NCBI RefSeq assembly: GCF_030581075.1
Contig: NZ_JAUQSW010000014.1
Span: forward strand, 1-64,000
Source: Hymenobacter cheonanensis
GTDB taxonomy: Bacteria; Bacteroidota; Bacteroidia; Cytophagales; Hymenobacteraceae
Direction of reading: 5' to 3'
Length of the DNA stretch: 64,000 nucleotides
The notes beneath the pieces were generated by a model. The model did no database searches. It had not been told where the DNA came from and saw nothing but the letters and a program-made list of their open reading frames with translations. A program made the position numbers and the translations under genes. The stretch's first letter is position 1, and each line of letters opens with the position of its first letter. This document shows positions 42,444-50,485 of this stretch, piece by piece.

Positions 42444-42992
42444 CGAATCGGGCTGCCAGCGCAGCAGCTGGCGCGCCCGGGCCCGCACCGAAGACTCGCG
42501 CACAAGCTCATTCAGCATGGCCAGGCTGCCAATCAGGACGGAGGTACAGCCACCGCTATGCCCCTTAGGGGTTTCCAGCAGGATAAACGTGCGCTGGCCC
42601 AGCCAGTAGAATTCGCCGGCCAGCGTATCGGCCTGCGGGGGGCCGTAGCGCACGGTCAGGGCTTGCAGCGCTTGTTCGGGTGCTTGTTTGCGGCAGCTAT
42701 TGAAATCAATACCAATGAATTGGCCTTGCCGAAACCAATAGCTATCCGGCCGGCCGAGGCCACCTAGCTGCGTAGTGTCTTGCAGCCGCTTGTATAGCTG
42801 GGTGCGCAGCCGGGGCCGGCCCTGCTTGCGAAACTGCGCAGCGAAACCCGGGATAGCCGTTGCAGCCTGGCCGAAGGCCACTCCGCCCGCGCTAGCCTGC
42901 TGGTCTAGCCTGAAGCCCGGTGGGGGCGCCTGGCTGGCCAGCAAGCTGCCGGCTAGCCCCACGGCCAGCGACAGAAGCAGCGGCCGGCTCAT
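42411..42992 (-). CDS. Secreted hypothetical protein
   Basis: 193 residues. A signal peptide (LLLSLAVGLAGSLLASQA) leads to a mature domain with one Cys pair (NSCRKQ, GGCTSV) and aromatic-rich strands (DSYWFRQGQFIGIDFNS, AGEFYWLGQRTFILLE). No family recognised. Its ATG overlaps the stop of the SpoIIE-type phosphatase gene as ATGA, so the two are probably translationally coupled. The 3' end runs 33 bases into the convergent Wzy-like gene. Confidence 0.78.
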   Translation of the reverse strand: MSRPLLLSLAVGLAGSLLASQAPPPGFRLDQQASAGGVAFGQAATAIPGFAAQFRKQGRPRLRTQLYKRLQDTTQLGGLGRPDSYWFRQGQFIGIDFNSCRKQAPEQALQALTVRYGPPQADTLAGEFYWLGQRTFILLETPKGHSGGCTSVLIGSLAMLNELVRESSVRARARQLLRWQPDSLGLPRQLPRR

Positions 42993-44122
42993 TTCACCCG
43001 CAAGCTCAGCATGGTCACGTCGTCGGCAAAGCGCTCGCCGTTGGCGTTGAAGTCGCGGATGCAGCGCAGCAGTTCCAGGTGCAGGCGCGGCAGCGGCAGG
43101 TAGCGGTTGCGGCTGAGCGCGTGCAGCACGCCGGCTTCGCCAAACTCTTCCTGCTGCGCATCAAATACTTCGGTGAGGCCGTCGGTGTAAATGAACAGCA
43201 GCGAGTGCGGCGGCATGGCGGCCAGCCCCACCTTAAAGCGGGGCAGCTCGGGCATGATGCCGAGCATGACGGTGCCGTGGTGCAGGGGCTGGGGCGGGCC
43301 CACGTCGGGCAGCAGCAGCGGGTCGTTGTGGCCGGCATTCACGTACTCCAGCACCTGGGTGCGGCGGTCGTAGAGCGCCAGAAAGGCAGTAATAAACTTC
43401 TCGCCGCCCGAATTCCGAAAAATCAAGTGATTAAGCTCGTGCACGATTGTCACCAGGTCGGCGCCCTGGCGCAGCAGCGTGCGCAGGCCGGCCTGGAAGT
43501 TCGACATCAGCAGCGAGGCCGGTACACCCTTGCCGCTCACATCGGCCACGCACACCAGCAGGCGGTGGGCATCAATCTCCATCACATCGTAGTAGTCGCC
43601 GCCGATTTCGGTGTGGGGCTGGTAGGTAGCGTGTAGGGCGTAGTGCGCATTGTTGGGCAGCACCTGCGGAAACAGCAATTGCTGCACCTGCTGGGCAATC
43701 TCGATTTCGCGCCGCACCGAAGCCTCGGCCACCAGCAGGGTTTCGCGCTGGCGGGCCAGGCGCAGGTTGGCCACGGCCCCGAGCAGGATGTTGCTCAGCG
43801 TTTCGAGAAAGGCCAGGGCTTCGCGGCTGGCGTAGTCGCCCTGCATGGTGCCCACAAACACGAGCGCCTGCACGTTTTCGCGCTGGCGCACCGGCACCAG
43901 CAGCTCAAACTGGGCCCAGGCGGCGCCCAGCGCCAGCTCGGCTACCAGGCAGGTGGCCTCGGGGCACCAGCTGGCTACCTCGGTGGGCAGCAGGTGCGAG
44001 TCGGCGGCCAGGGCGGTGCCAAAATTCACCTTCAGCCGAAAGGCCCCCTCTTCGAGCACGTACAGGGCTAGCCGCCGCACGCCCAGCTGCCCGATAAGGG
44101 TGAACTGATAAATCTTGTACAA
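42989..44122 (-). CDS. SpoIIE/RsbU-type serine phosphatase with N-terminal GAF-like sensor
   Basis: At least 377 residues. A GAF-like N-terminal domain (about 1-140) and a short coiled coil (VRREIEIAQQVQQLLFP) lead into the PP2C/SpoIIE catalytic domain. The Asp metal ligands are in IGGDYYDV, VADVSGKG, YTDGLTE and ADDVTML. Such enzymes dephosphorylate anti-sigma-factor antagonists in partner-switch signalling. The first standard start codon is TTG at 44122, but the same frame is open and clearly protein-like for 48 more codons up to a TAA at 44267 (EKRLFLKERELGALLEITQ), and family members include that segment. The true start is therefore probably upstream with a rare codon, or a frameshift is present. 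The next gene overlaps its stop. Confidence 0.88.
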   Translation of the reverse strand: MYKIYQFTLIGQLGVRRLALYVLEEGAFRLKVNFGTALAADSHLLPTEVASWCPEATCLVAELALGAAWAQFELLVPVRQRENVQALVFVGTMQGDYASREALAFLETLSNILLGAVANLRLARQRETLLVAEASVRREIEIAQQVQQLLFPQVLPNNAHYALHATYQPHTEIGGDYYDVMEIDAHRLLVCVADVSGKGVPASLLMSNFQAGLRTLLRQGADLVTIVHELNHLIFRNSGGEKFITAFLALYDRRTQVLEYVNAGHNDPLLLPDVGPPQPLHHGTVMLGIMPELPRFKVGLAAMPPHSLLFIYTDGLTEVFDAQQEEFGEAGVLHALSRNRYLPLPRLHLELLRCIRDFNANGERFADDVTMLSLRVK

Positions 44123-44359
44123 ATCGACCTCGGCCGAATTGTGCGTGATGGCTTGCGTGATTTCCAGCAGCGCGCCGAGTTCGCGCTCCTTCAGGAAGAG
44201 GCGCTTTTCGAGGCCCGCTACAATGGCGGCAGGGGTGAGAAAGGGCGCGTTGATGGGCTGGAACAGTTACGAAGTGGAGACAAATTTCGGTCCTGGCAAA
44301 AGGCCGGCCGCAATTCCTTACAATAATACGCCCGGCTGCCGCACTCGCCACCGCCGGGC

Positions 44360-45559
44360 CTAGGTAAGCTGCGTCTTGGGGTCGAAGGCATCGCGCAGGC
44401 CATTGCCCAGCACGTTAAAGCTCAGCACCAACAGGCTGATGGCCAGGCCCGGCAGCAACGTTAGCCACAGGCCGGCCTGGGTACCTAGCAGGTCGTAGCC
44501 CTCCTTCACCATGAGGCCCCAGCTCGGAGCCGGCGGCTGCACGCCCAGCCCCAGAAAGCTCAAGCCGGCTTCGAGCAGAATGGCCGCCGCAAAGTTGCTG
44601 GTAGCCAGTACAATGAGCGGGCCGCGCAGGTTGGGCAGCAGGTGCACAAAAATGAGCCGGCTGGTGGGTAGCCCCAGCACCCGCCCCGCCTCAATAAACG
44701 TGGCCGAGCGCAGCCCCAGCACCTGCCCGCGCACCACCCGCGCCACATCGACCCACATGGTAAGGCCCACGGCTACAAAGCTGACCCACACGCCTTTGCT
44801 GTCCAGCGCCAGCGAAATACCGATAACCAGCATAATACCCGGAATGCTCCACACCACCGTCATCAGCCCCAGCAGCACGCTATCGACCCAGCCGCCGAAG
44901 TAGCCGGCCACCGCGCCCACCGCCACCCCAATAACGAGCGAGATGAGCACCGCCACCAGCCCGATACCCAGCGAGATGCGCGTGCCCAGCAGCAGGCGGC
45001 TCAGCTCGTCGCGGCCGGCTTTGTCGGTGCCCAGCCAGTAGGTGCGCTTTTCCCAACTAACTTCAGGAAAATCCTGAAAATTGCCCGTCCAGTCTTTTAA
45101 AACCAAGTTTATCGGTTGTGCCGTGCGGTTGCCAGTGGCCGTCCAGGGGTACACTAGCAGCGAATCCGTACCGTTAGGCACATCCACTTCTTCAGCCCAA
45201 TCTATTGGCATCTCCGCTACGGCCGGCTGGCCCCGCCACCATTCAGTGACAAAGCTGGTGGCCCTTCGCATAGAGTCAGTTGTAGTATGCCGAATAAAAT
45301 TAGCCGTAAAGCCAGGCGGCTGCTTTTGCAACTGTACAAAGCCGTTGTTGGCGTTGGGTGAGGGGTCGGGCAGCACCCAGTACCCTAGCAGCGCCACCAG
45401 CGCGCACAGCCCAATAAACACCAGCCCGGCCACCGCCGGGCGGTTGGCCCACAGGCGCTGGCGCACGTAGTAGCCGGGGGTGCGCACCGGGGGCGGCACC
45501 ACCACGGCCGTATCGGGCGCGGCCGGCTGCGTATCGGGAAGAACGGGCGCGGCGGCCAC
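44360..45559 (-). CDS. ABC transporter permease, oligopeptide/dipeptide (DppC/OppC) type
   Basis: 399 residues. One N-terminal helix (about 45-62) is followed by an extra periplasmic insertion of about 110 residues that enterobacterial DppC lacks. The binding-protein-dependent transport fold follows, with the OppC-type GTDKAGRDELSRLLLGTR and the EAA loop region EAGRVLGLPTSRLIFVHLLPN. It would form one half of an importer channel. No partner permease, ATPase or binding protein is in the window, so partners must be elsewhere. The start is GTG at 45559, two bases past the stop of the small upstream gene, implying translational coupling. Confidence 0.9.
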   Translation of the reverse strand: MAAAPVLPDTQPAAPDTAVVVPPPVRTPGYYVRQRLWANRPAVAGLVFIGLCALVALLGYWVLPDPSPNANNGFVQLQKQPPGFTANFIRHTTTDSMRRATSFVTEWWRGQPAVAEMPIDWAEEVDVPNGTDSLLVYPWTATGNRTAQPINLVLKDWTGNFQDFPEVSWEKRTYWLGTDKAGRDELSRLLLGTRISLGIGLVAVLISLVIGVAVGAVAGYFGGWVDSVLLGLMTVVWSIPGIMLVIGISLALDSKGVWVSFVAVGLTMWVDVARVVRGQVLGLRSATFIEAGRVLGLPTSRLIFVHLLPNLRGPLIVLATSNFAAAILLEAGLSFLGLGVQPPAPSWGLMVKEGYDLLGTQAGLWLTLLPGLAISLLVLSFNVLGNGLRDAFDPKTQLT

Positions 45560-45561
45560 GG

Positions 45562-45819
45562 CTAGCGGGTGTTGTGCTGAAGCAAACCCTCCTTGGAGGC
45601 CAGGTAGCTGGCATCCTGGCCCAAGGCGCCAAAGGAGGTGGGCTCGTAGGCTAGCTCGGTGTCGGGGTCGGGCCAGTAGTAGCGCACCAGGCCGCGCTCG
45701 AGCAGGCCGCCCAGCAGGGGCAGCAGCTCGGCGGCGGGGCGGCCGGTTTTTTCTACCAGCACCCGAAATGGCGTGACGAAATATAGCTCGTCTAATAAGT
45801 CAAATTCAGCGTCGTTCAT
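45562..45819 (-). CDS. Small conserved-looking protein coupled to an ABC permease
   Basis: 85 residues, starting MNDAEFDLLDELYFVTPF. The pattern of short helices followed by a hairpin (RPAAELLPLLGGLLERGLVRYYWP) looks like a winged-helix domain, but no family is recognised. ATG at 45819 is chosen: it lies 6 bases after a -7 box, so the mRNA may be leaderless; an in-frame start at 45852 is upstream of that box. Its stop is two bases before the permease GTG. Confidence 0.75.
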   Translation of the reverse strand: MNDAEFDLLDELYFVTPFRVLVEKTGRPAAELLPLLGGLLERGLVRYYWPDPDTELAYEPTSFGALGQDASYLASKEGLLQHNTR

Positions 45820-45825
45820 GGCTGG

Positions 45826-45833
45826 CAAAAGTA
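45826..45833 (-). promoter_or_regulatory. -7 box TACTTTTG of the small gene/permease operon
   Basis: On the minus strand TACTTTTG ends 6 bases before the ATG at 45819. A TTG about 16 bases upstream (45852-45850) may serve as -33 box and lies in the arm of an inverted repeat. Position again suggests a leaderless transcript. Confidence 0.5.
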
Positions 45834-45848
45834 CTTCCGATTGGCTTT

Positions 45849-45927
45849 GCAAGCGAAGTGCGGCCAGCTTTCCTTCACGTTAAGGCAGGCGCCCTAGCGT
45901 AAAGAAAGCTGGCCGCGCTTCACTTGC
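45849..45927. repeat. Imperfect inverted repeat, family G
   Basis: Arms 45849-45886 and 45893-45927 share GCAAG-GAAG-GCGGCCAGCTTTC, with mostly C/T differences and one or two indels, around a 6-base spacer. It lies between the stop of the six-hairpin glycosidase gene and the promoter of the small gene, both minus strand. Confidence 0.85.
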
Positions 45928-45942
45928 CCGGACAACAGGTTT

Positions 45943-48672
45943 TTAGTTTCCCACCTTGCGCACGCGCAGGTAGTCGAGCATGGCCTGGTTCACGGCGCCG
46001 TTCATGTTGGTGTTGGCGGGCTCGTAGGTGAGGGCAAGGGTATTCTTGCCTTTAGCCAAGCGCACTAGAAGGGGGTTTGAGAAGCCCCAGTTGCTCCACT
46101 CGTCTACGCCGCGCTGGGGCAGCACCACGGTGCCGAGCAGCCGGCCCTGGCCGTCGCGCAGGGTGCGGATGGCGCACTTGTTATTGGTGTTGATGGGCCC
46201 GTTGCCGTTGGCATAGCGGAAATCGAGGGCGTAGAGGCCCGCCTCGGGCGCCTCCACCGGAATGGTGAGGCGCGGGTTCTTACTAGTACTCACCTCCACA
46301 AAGCCCTTGCCGCTGAAGCCTTTGTAGGCGTAGCTGGCGGCGGGCGCCACGGTTTCGAGCTGCACCTCGGCAGCGGGCGCTCCCACGGCCAGCGGCTCGC
46401 TGGCGAATGATTCGAGGCCCTGGTTGTCGATGGCCAGCACCTGGTATTCGGCAAAGCTGCCGGCTGGCACGGCGTAGGTGGTGGCGCCGCTGGCGTTCAC
46501 GGGCTGGCCGTTTTTGAGCACGCGGTAAGTTTGCGCGCCCTTGATGGCAGGCCAGCTGAGCTGGCCGCCGGCTAGGGTCACCTGCGGTGTTTCGGGGCTG
46601 AAGAGGTTGGCCACGCGGGTGTCTTTCGCCGCGGCCGGGGCCTGGCTTTTGAGGATGATGCGCACGGCGTGGGCGCCGGTGAGGCTAGCGGGCACGGCCG
46701 CGCCGGCCAGTGGCTTGCCGTCGAGGGTAATTTCTTGAATCTCATTACCGAAGCCCAGCATCTCGATATTCAGCACCGCCCGGCGGTACTTGAAGTTCAA
46801 GAGCTTGCGCTCGCCTTGTAAGGCTTGCGGCACGAAGGGCCGGAATACCAGCCGGTCGGTTTCGTAGTGCATGCCAAACAGCACCTTGTACACCAGCCCC
46901 AGGCTGCCCGAGAGGCTCCAGAGCATGTTGCTGGAGTTGACCTGGGTGCCCGCGAAGTCGCCGTTGCCGGCCACAAAGTTCTCTTTATTAGTCAGAAACA
47001 ACGCGGCCGGCCGGTACACGGCGGCGATGCTCGCCATGAGCGAGGCCTCGTTGCCGGCCTTGGCGGCGGCCAGCGCCCAGAAACTCTGCACAAAGGGCCA
47101 CACGGCGTCGTTGTGGTAGGGCGGGATGCCCGGAATCTGGGGGTAAATGCACGAGATGCCGAAGGGCACGGTGGGCGTTTTCTCTACCACCGTTTTGGCG
47201 CGGCTAGGGTCGGCCACGTCGAATAGCACGCTCAGGGCCTCGCCCAGCGCCTCGGCCCGGGGCGACACCACCGGGAACACCCGGCCGTAGCGGTACTGGC
47301 CGTAGTAGCCCGCCTTCTCCAGCCACAGATGCTGGTTGATGGCCTGCTTGATGGTAGCGGCGGCCTGCTCGTGGCGGCTCGCCACGGCGGCCTCGCCGAG
47401 CTGCCGAGCCATGAGGGCCAGCACGGTATTAGCTTGAAAATGAACGGCGTTGGTGCCCAGGTTTTCGCTCTGGTAAATGTCCACCGGCTGCATCCAGCGC
47501 GGGTAGGTTTCCTCGCGCCAGTCCAGAAACGACGACTCGCCGCGCACGAGCCCGGTGGCCGGGTCGTAGGCATTCTGGGCGTCTTCTTCGAGCGATTTCT
47601 GAATGATGGGGTACACCTTGCGCAGCCACGCTTCGTCGCCGGTCACCTTGTACACTTCCCAGGCGGCCACGGCCCAAATCACGCGGTCGGTCGAGCACGG
47701 GTAGGCACCGCCGGTGCCCGTATCCTGAATAATGCGGCCCTCGGGGCTCACCTTGCGCAGCAGGCTTTTCATGGCCGACTTGGGCTGCAACGTGGCCTGC
47801 GCCAGGATGATGGAGTAGCTCACGTCGCGCGTCCACACGCCCGCCCACTCCTTGCCGGTGCGGAAGGTGCTGTCGGGCTCCACGGCGCGGCGGGCTTCTT
47901 CCAGGGCCAGGTTATAGAGTGCGTCGGCCAGGGGGTAGTCGGAGCTGTATTGCGGAAAGTCGTCGGTAGTAATCGTCTTTTTCCAGCTGGCGGCGGTGCT
48001 TTTGGCGGCGGCCGGCTGGTTGAGCGTCAGCGTTACCTCGTAGATGCCGTCGCCGTCGGGGTCGTGCATTTCCAGCTCGGGCTTGTTCACCAGGTTGTCA
48101 AAATCCCAGCTAAGCGGGGCCGTGTTGCCGGCCACAAAAACCTTTTTAAAGTCTTGCTTATAAAGCTTTTCGCCTTTAAAAGTGGTGTAGAAGCCCTGTT
48201 TTTCAAATGCCTGCAATACCGGCCGCAGGTCGAGGCGGATTTTCACCTTGGTATTCGGCGCCAGGTACTGGCCGCTGGGCACGGGCCGGGCATCTACGTA
48301 GCGCTGGCCGAAGACAATAACGGGCGTTTCGATGGCCGCGCCGCCGGCAGCGGGCAGGGCCAGAAACACGTTGTCCTGGCCCGGCGGCAACTCGTTGTCC
48401 TTGCCGTTGAGGCTGAACTTGAAGGCAATTTGCGGGCTCTGCGTCTCGTTGGCCGGGCTGCGGTAGTTCGACGTGAGTTCGGTGGCCGACACGGCGCGGG
48501 CGTGGTTGCGGCCCTGCACCACGCTGTCGCGGTACAGGGTGTAGGCGTCGGACTGCCAGATGGCCCCGGCCGCCGCGCCAGTGGCTTTTTCATCGGCGCC
48601 CGGCTTCGACTGGCAACTCGCCAGCAGCAGGCCGCCGGCCAGTACTGCTGCACTCAACTCGTAGTAGTTCAT
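45943..48672 (-). CDS. Six-hairpin (alpha/alpha)6-type glycosidase lipoprotein with C-terminal carbohydrate-binding-like domain
   Basis: 909 residues. The lipobox is LLLASC (Cys20). An N-terminal beta region precedes an (alpha/alpha)6 toroid at about 230-630, with GKEWAGVWTRDVSYSIILAQ, GESSFLDWREETYPRW and YHNDAVWPFVQSFWA, which resemble MGH1-like and trehalase-like glycosidases and carry several candidate acidic residues. The C-terminal third has a fibronectin-like segment and a CBM35/CBM6-like domain (ALDFRYANGNGPIN, WGFSNPLLVRLAKGKNTLAL). It probably acts on oligosaccharides in the periplasm or at the cell surface; specificity is unknown. It is not in a SusC/SusD locus. Confidence 0.83.
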   Translation of the reverse strand: MNYYELSAAVLAGGLLLASCQSKPGADEKATGAAAGAIWQSDAYTLYRDSVVQGRNHARAVSATELTSNYRSPANETQSPQIAFKFSLNGKDNELPPGQDNVFLALPAAGGAAIETPVIVFGQRYVDARPVPSGQYLAPNTKVKIRLDLRPVLQAFEKQGFYTTFKGEKLYKQDFKKVFVAGNTAPLSWDFDNLVNKPELEMHDPDGDGIYEVTLTLNQPAAAKSTAASWKKTITTDDFPQYSSDYPLADALYNLALEEARRAVEPDSTFRTGKEWAGVWTRDVSYSIILAQATLQPKSAMKSLLRKVSPEGRIIQDTGTGGAYPCSTDRVIWAVAAWEVYKVTGDEAWLRKVYPIIQKSLEEDAQNAYDPATGLVRGESSFLDWREETYPRWMQPVDIYQSENLGTNAVHFQANTVLALMARQLGEAAVASRHEQAAATIKQAINQHLWLEKAGYYGQYRYGRVFPVVSPRAEALGEALSVLFDVADPSRAKTVVEKTPTVPFGISCIYPQIPGIPPYHNDAVWPFVQSFWALAAAKAGNEASLMASIAAVYRPAALFLTNKENFVAGNGDFAGTQVNSSNMLWSLSGSLGLVYKVLFGMHYETDRLVFRPFVPQALQGERKLLNFKYRRAVLNIEMLGFGNEIQEITLDGKPLAGAAVPASLTGAHAVRIILKSQAPAAAKDTRVANLFSPETPQVTLAGGQLSWPAIKGAQTYRVLKNGQPVNASGATTYAVPAGSFAEYQVLAIDNQGLESFASEPLAVGAPAAEVQLETVAPAASYAYKGFSGKGFVEVSTSKNPRLTIPVEAPEAGLYALDFRYANGNGPINTNNKCAIRTLRDGQGRLLGTVVLPQRGVDEWSNWGFSNPLLVRLAKGKNTLALTYEPANTNMNGAVNQAMLDYLRVRKVGN

Positions 48673-48741
48673 TTTAGCTTAGAAAGAGTAAGGCCGACGC
48701 AGCAGGCTGGCCCGGCGCAGTAAAAAATTCCCTGCATTTTG

Positions 48742-48778
48742 GGTAGGTTATTTTTTGAAACTCAGAAAATAACCTACC
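48742..48778. terminator. Hairpin at the aroA stop codon (inverted repeat F)
   Basis: A perfect 13-bp stem (GGTAGGTTATTTT with AAAATAACCTACC) and an 11-base loop. The right arm contains the aroA stop codon (48774-48776). It may terminate the aro operon on the minus strand, though the following T tract is weak. Confidence 0.65.
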
Positions 48779-50036
48779 GCTCGCCCACCTGCATACCCAC
48801 GGCCGCCAGCGCCCGCCAGAAGCTGGGGTACGACTTGCGCACCACCAGCGGCTCGGCAATGGTGAGCGGCCCCAGCATGGCCAGCGGCGCAAAGGCCATG
48901 GCCATGCGGTGGTCGTCGTAGGTTGCCACGGTTTGGCCATCGACATGAAAGTTAGTCGCTTGCACTTCGAAAACCCCCGGCTCTACCTCCGGCATGTCGG
49001 CCCCGAACTTGCGCAGCTCGGTTTGGATGGCCGCGATGCGGTCGGTTTCCTTGATGCGCAGGCTGTCGAGGCCGGTGAAGCGCCGGCGGCGGCCTAGCGC
49101 GGCCGCTACCACGGCCACGGTCTGGGCCAGGTCGGGGCAATCGGTGAAGTTGGTAGTGGGGGCGCCGGCCGGCGCCGGGGCCAGCGGCACCTGCGTGAGG
49201 CTAGCCCCGCTCCCATCGGCCAGGAATTCGGTAGCCACCCCCAGCGGCCGCATAATAATCTGGATAACGTGGTCGCCCTGCCACGATTTTTCGCGCAGGC
49301 CGGGCAGCAGCAGGCTGGAGCCGGCCGGGGCCAGCGCCAGCAGCGCGTACCAGTAGCTGGCCGCCGACCAGTCGCTCTCCACGGTGTAGTCGGCCGGGCG
49401 GTAGCCACCGGGCGGCACCTCAATCACGTCGCGGCCCACCTCGGCGGCCGTGGCGCCGAAGTGGCGCATCAGCTTGAGCGTCATTTTGATGTACGGCCGC
49501 GAGCCTACCTCGCCAGTGAGGCGCAGGCGCAGGCCGCCGGGCAGCATGGGCCCTACCATCAGCAGGGCCGAAATGTACTGGCTGCTTACGTCGCCGCGCA
49601 CCGCCAGCTCGGCCAGTTGGCCGGCCGGGGCCGCCACGGGCTGCCCGCCGAAGCGCAGCGGCGGGTAGCCTTCCTGCTCCACGTACTCGATGCTGGCCCC
49701 CAGCGACCGCAGGGCATCGACCAGAATGGCAATGGGCCGCTGCTTCATGCGGGCCGCGCCCGTGAGGGTGCCGCGCCAGCCGGTCACGGCCAGGTAGGCG
49801 GTCATGAAGCGCATCACGGTGCCGGCGTCTTCGGCGTCGAGGTGGTCGGTGGTAGCGGCCTGGGCTAGCAGGCGCTGCATCAGCACGGTATCGTTGGCTT
49901 CGGACAAGTTGCCGACGGTGCCGCCACCGGCCAGGCGCTGGAGCAGCAGGGCGCGGTTGGCTTCGCTTTTGGAGGCGGGTAAATGGGCGGTGCCGGTGAG
50001 CGGGCCGCCCGGCCAGCGCAAGGGTTGGTTGGTCAT
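48774..50036 (-). CDS. aroA: 3-phosphoshikimate 1-carboxyvinyltransferase (EPSP synthase)
   Basis: 420 residues. EPSP synthase landmarks: PASKSEANRALLLQRLA at the N-terminus, DAGTVMRFMTAYLAVTG, GSRPYIKMTLKLM, and RIKETDRIAAIQTEL late in the protein. The usual NAGT is DAGT here, as is common in this branch. It joins shikimate-3-phosphate to PEP, the sixth step of the shikimate pathway. The ATG at 50036 overlaps the upstream membrane-protein gene's stop as ATGA, and that gene overlaps aroB in the same way, so all three are one operon. The stop lies in a hairpin. Confidence 0.95.
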   Translation of the reverse strand: MTNQPLRWPGGPLTGTAHLPASKSEANRALLLQRLAGGGTVGNLSEANDTVLMQRLLAQAATTDHLDAEDAGTVMRFMTAYLAVTGWRGTLTGAARMKQRPIAILVDALRSLGASIEYVEQEGYPPLRFGGQPVAAPAGQLAELAVRGDVSSQYISALLMVGPMLPGGLRLRLTGEVGSRPYIKMTLKLMRHFGATAAEVGRDVIEVPPGGYRPADYTVESDWSAASYWYALLALAPAGSSLLLPGLREKSWQGDHVIQIIMRPLGVATEFLADGSGASLTQVPLAPAPAGAPTTNFTDCPDLAQTVAVVAAALGRRRRFTGLDSLRIKETDRIAAIQTELRKFGADMPEVEPGVFEVQATNFHVDGQTVATYDDHRMAMAFAPLAMLGPLTIAEPLVVRKSYPSFWRALAAVGMQVGER

Positions 50037-50485
50037 AACGTGACTGTTGGCTTCAAAAACTTAGGGAAGAGAATGGCACCATAGAGCAAACCCAGAACGC
50101 TACCAGCCCAAACTGTGGATTCATCGAGGGCGATGTACCAGCCAATTGCAAGGGTCCAATAGCCAGCGGCTATGCCAATGATTATCCCGCCTAATACTGC
50201 ATAAATAAGCTTGTTATAGCCTATTAGCCGCAGAAGCCGAAAAAGAAAGTAGAGTAGGAGTAGCGTCGGCAGCCAGTAGATACTCATAAAAAGAAGGAAG
50301 CCGCCGATGAACTGTATTTCGGCCAGACTGATGGCAGCTCCCGGATGCCAACCTGGCCCTGGCCGGTCTGAGTAGGGAATGTATCCGATTAAAAGTGTAA
50401 CGATTAAGTAGCAAAACAGCCCACCAAGCACTACACTGGTTCCCCAGAGCATGTGCAGCCCTAACTGCTTCACGGAGTGGCTCAT
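50033..50485 (-). CDS. Small integral membrane protein inserted between aroB and aroA
   Basis: 150 residues with about four membrane helices (GTSVVLGGLFCYLIVTLLIG, FIGGFLLFMSIYWLPTLLLL, YAVLGGIIIGIAAGYW, WAGSVLGLLYGAILF). No family recognised. Codon use is noticeably less GC-rich than in aroA and aroB, yet both boundaries are exact ATGA overlaps. So it is firmly coupled into the operon at the translational level while looking compositionally foreign. Function unknown; no sequence link to aromatic synthesis. Confidence 0.8.
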   Translation of the reverse strand: MSHSVKQLGLHMLWGTSVVLGGLFCYLIVTLLIGYIPYSDRPGPGWHPGAAISLAEIQFIGGFLLFMSIYWLPTLLLLYFLFRLLRLIGYNKLIYAVLGGIIIGIAAGYWTLAIGWYIALDESTVWAGSVLGLLYGAILFPKFLKPTVTL

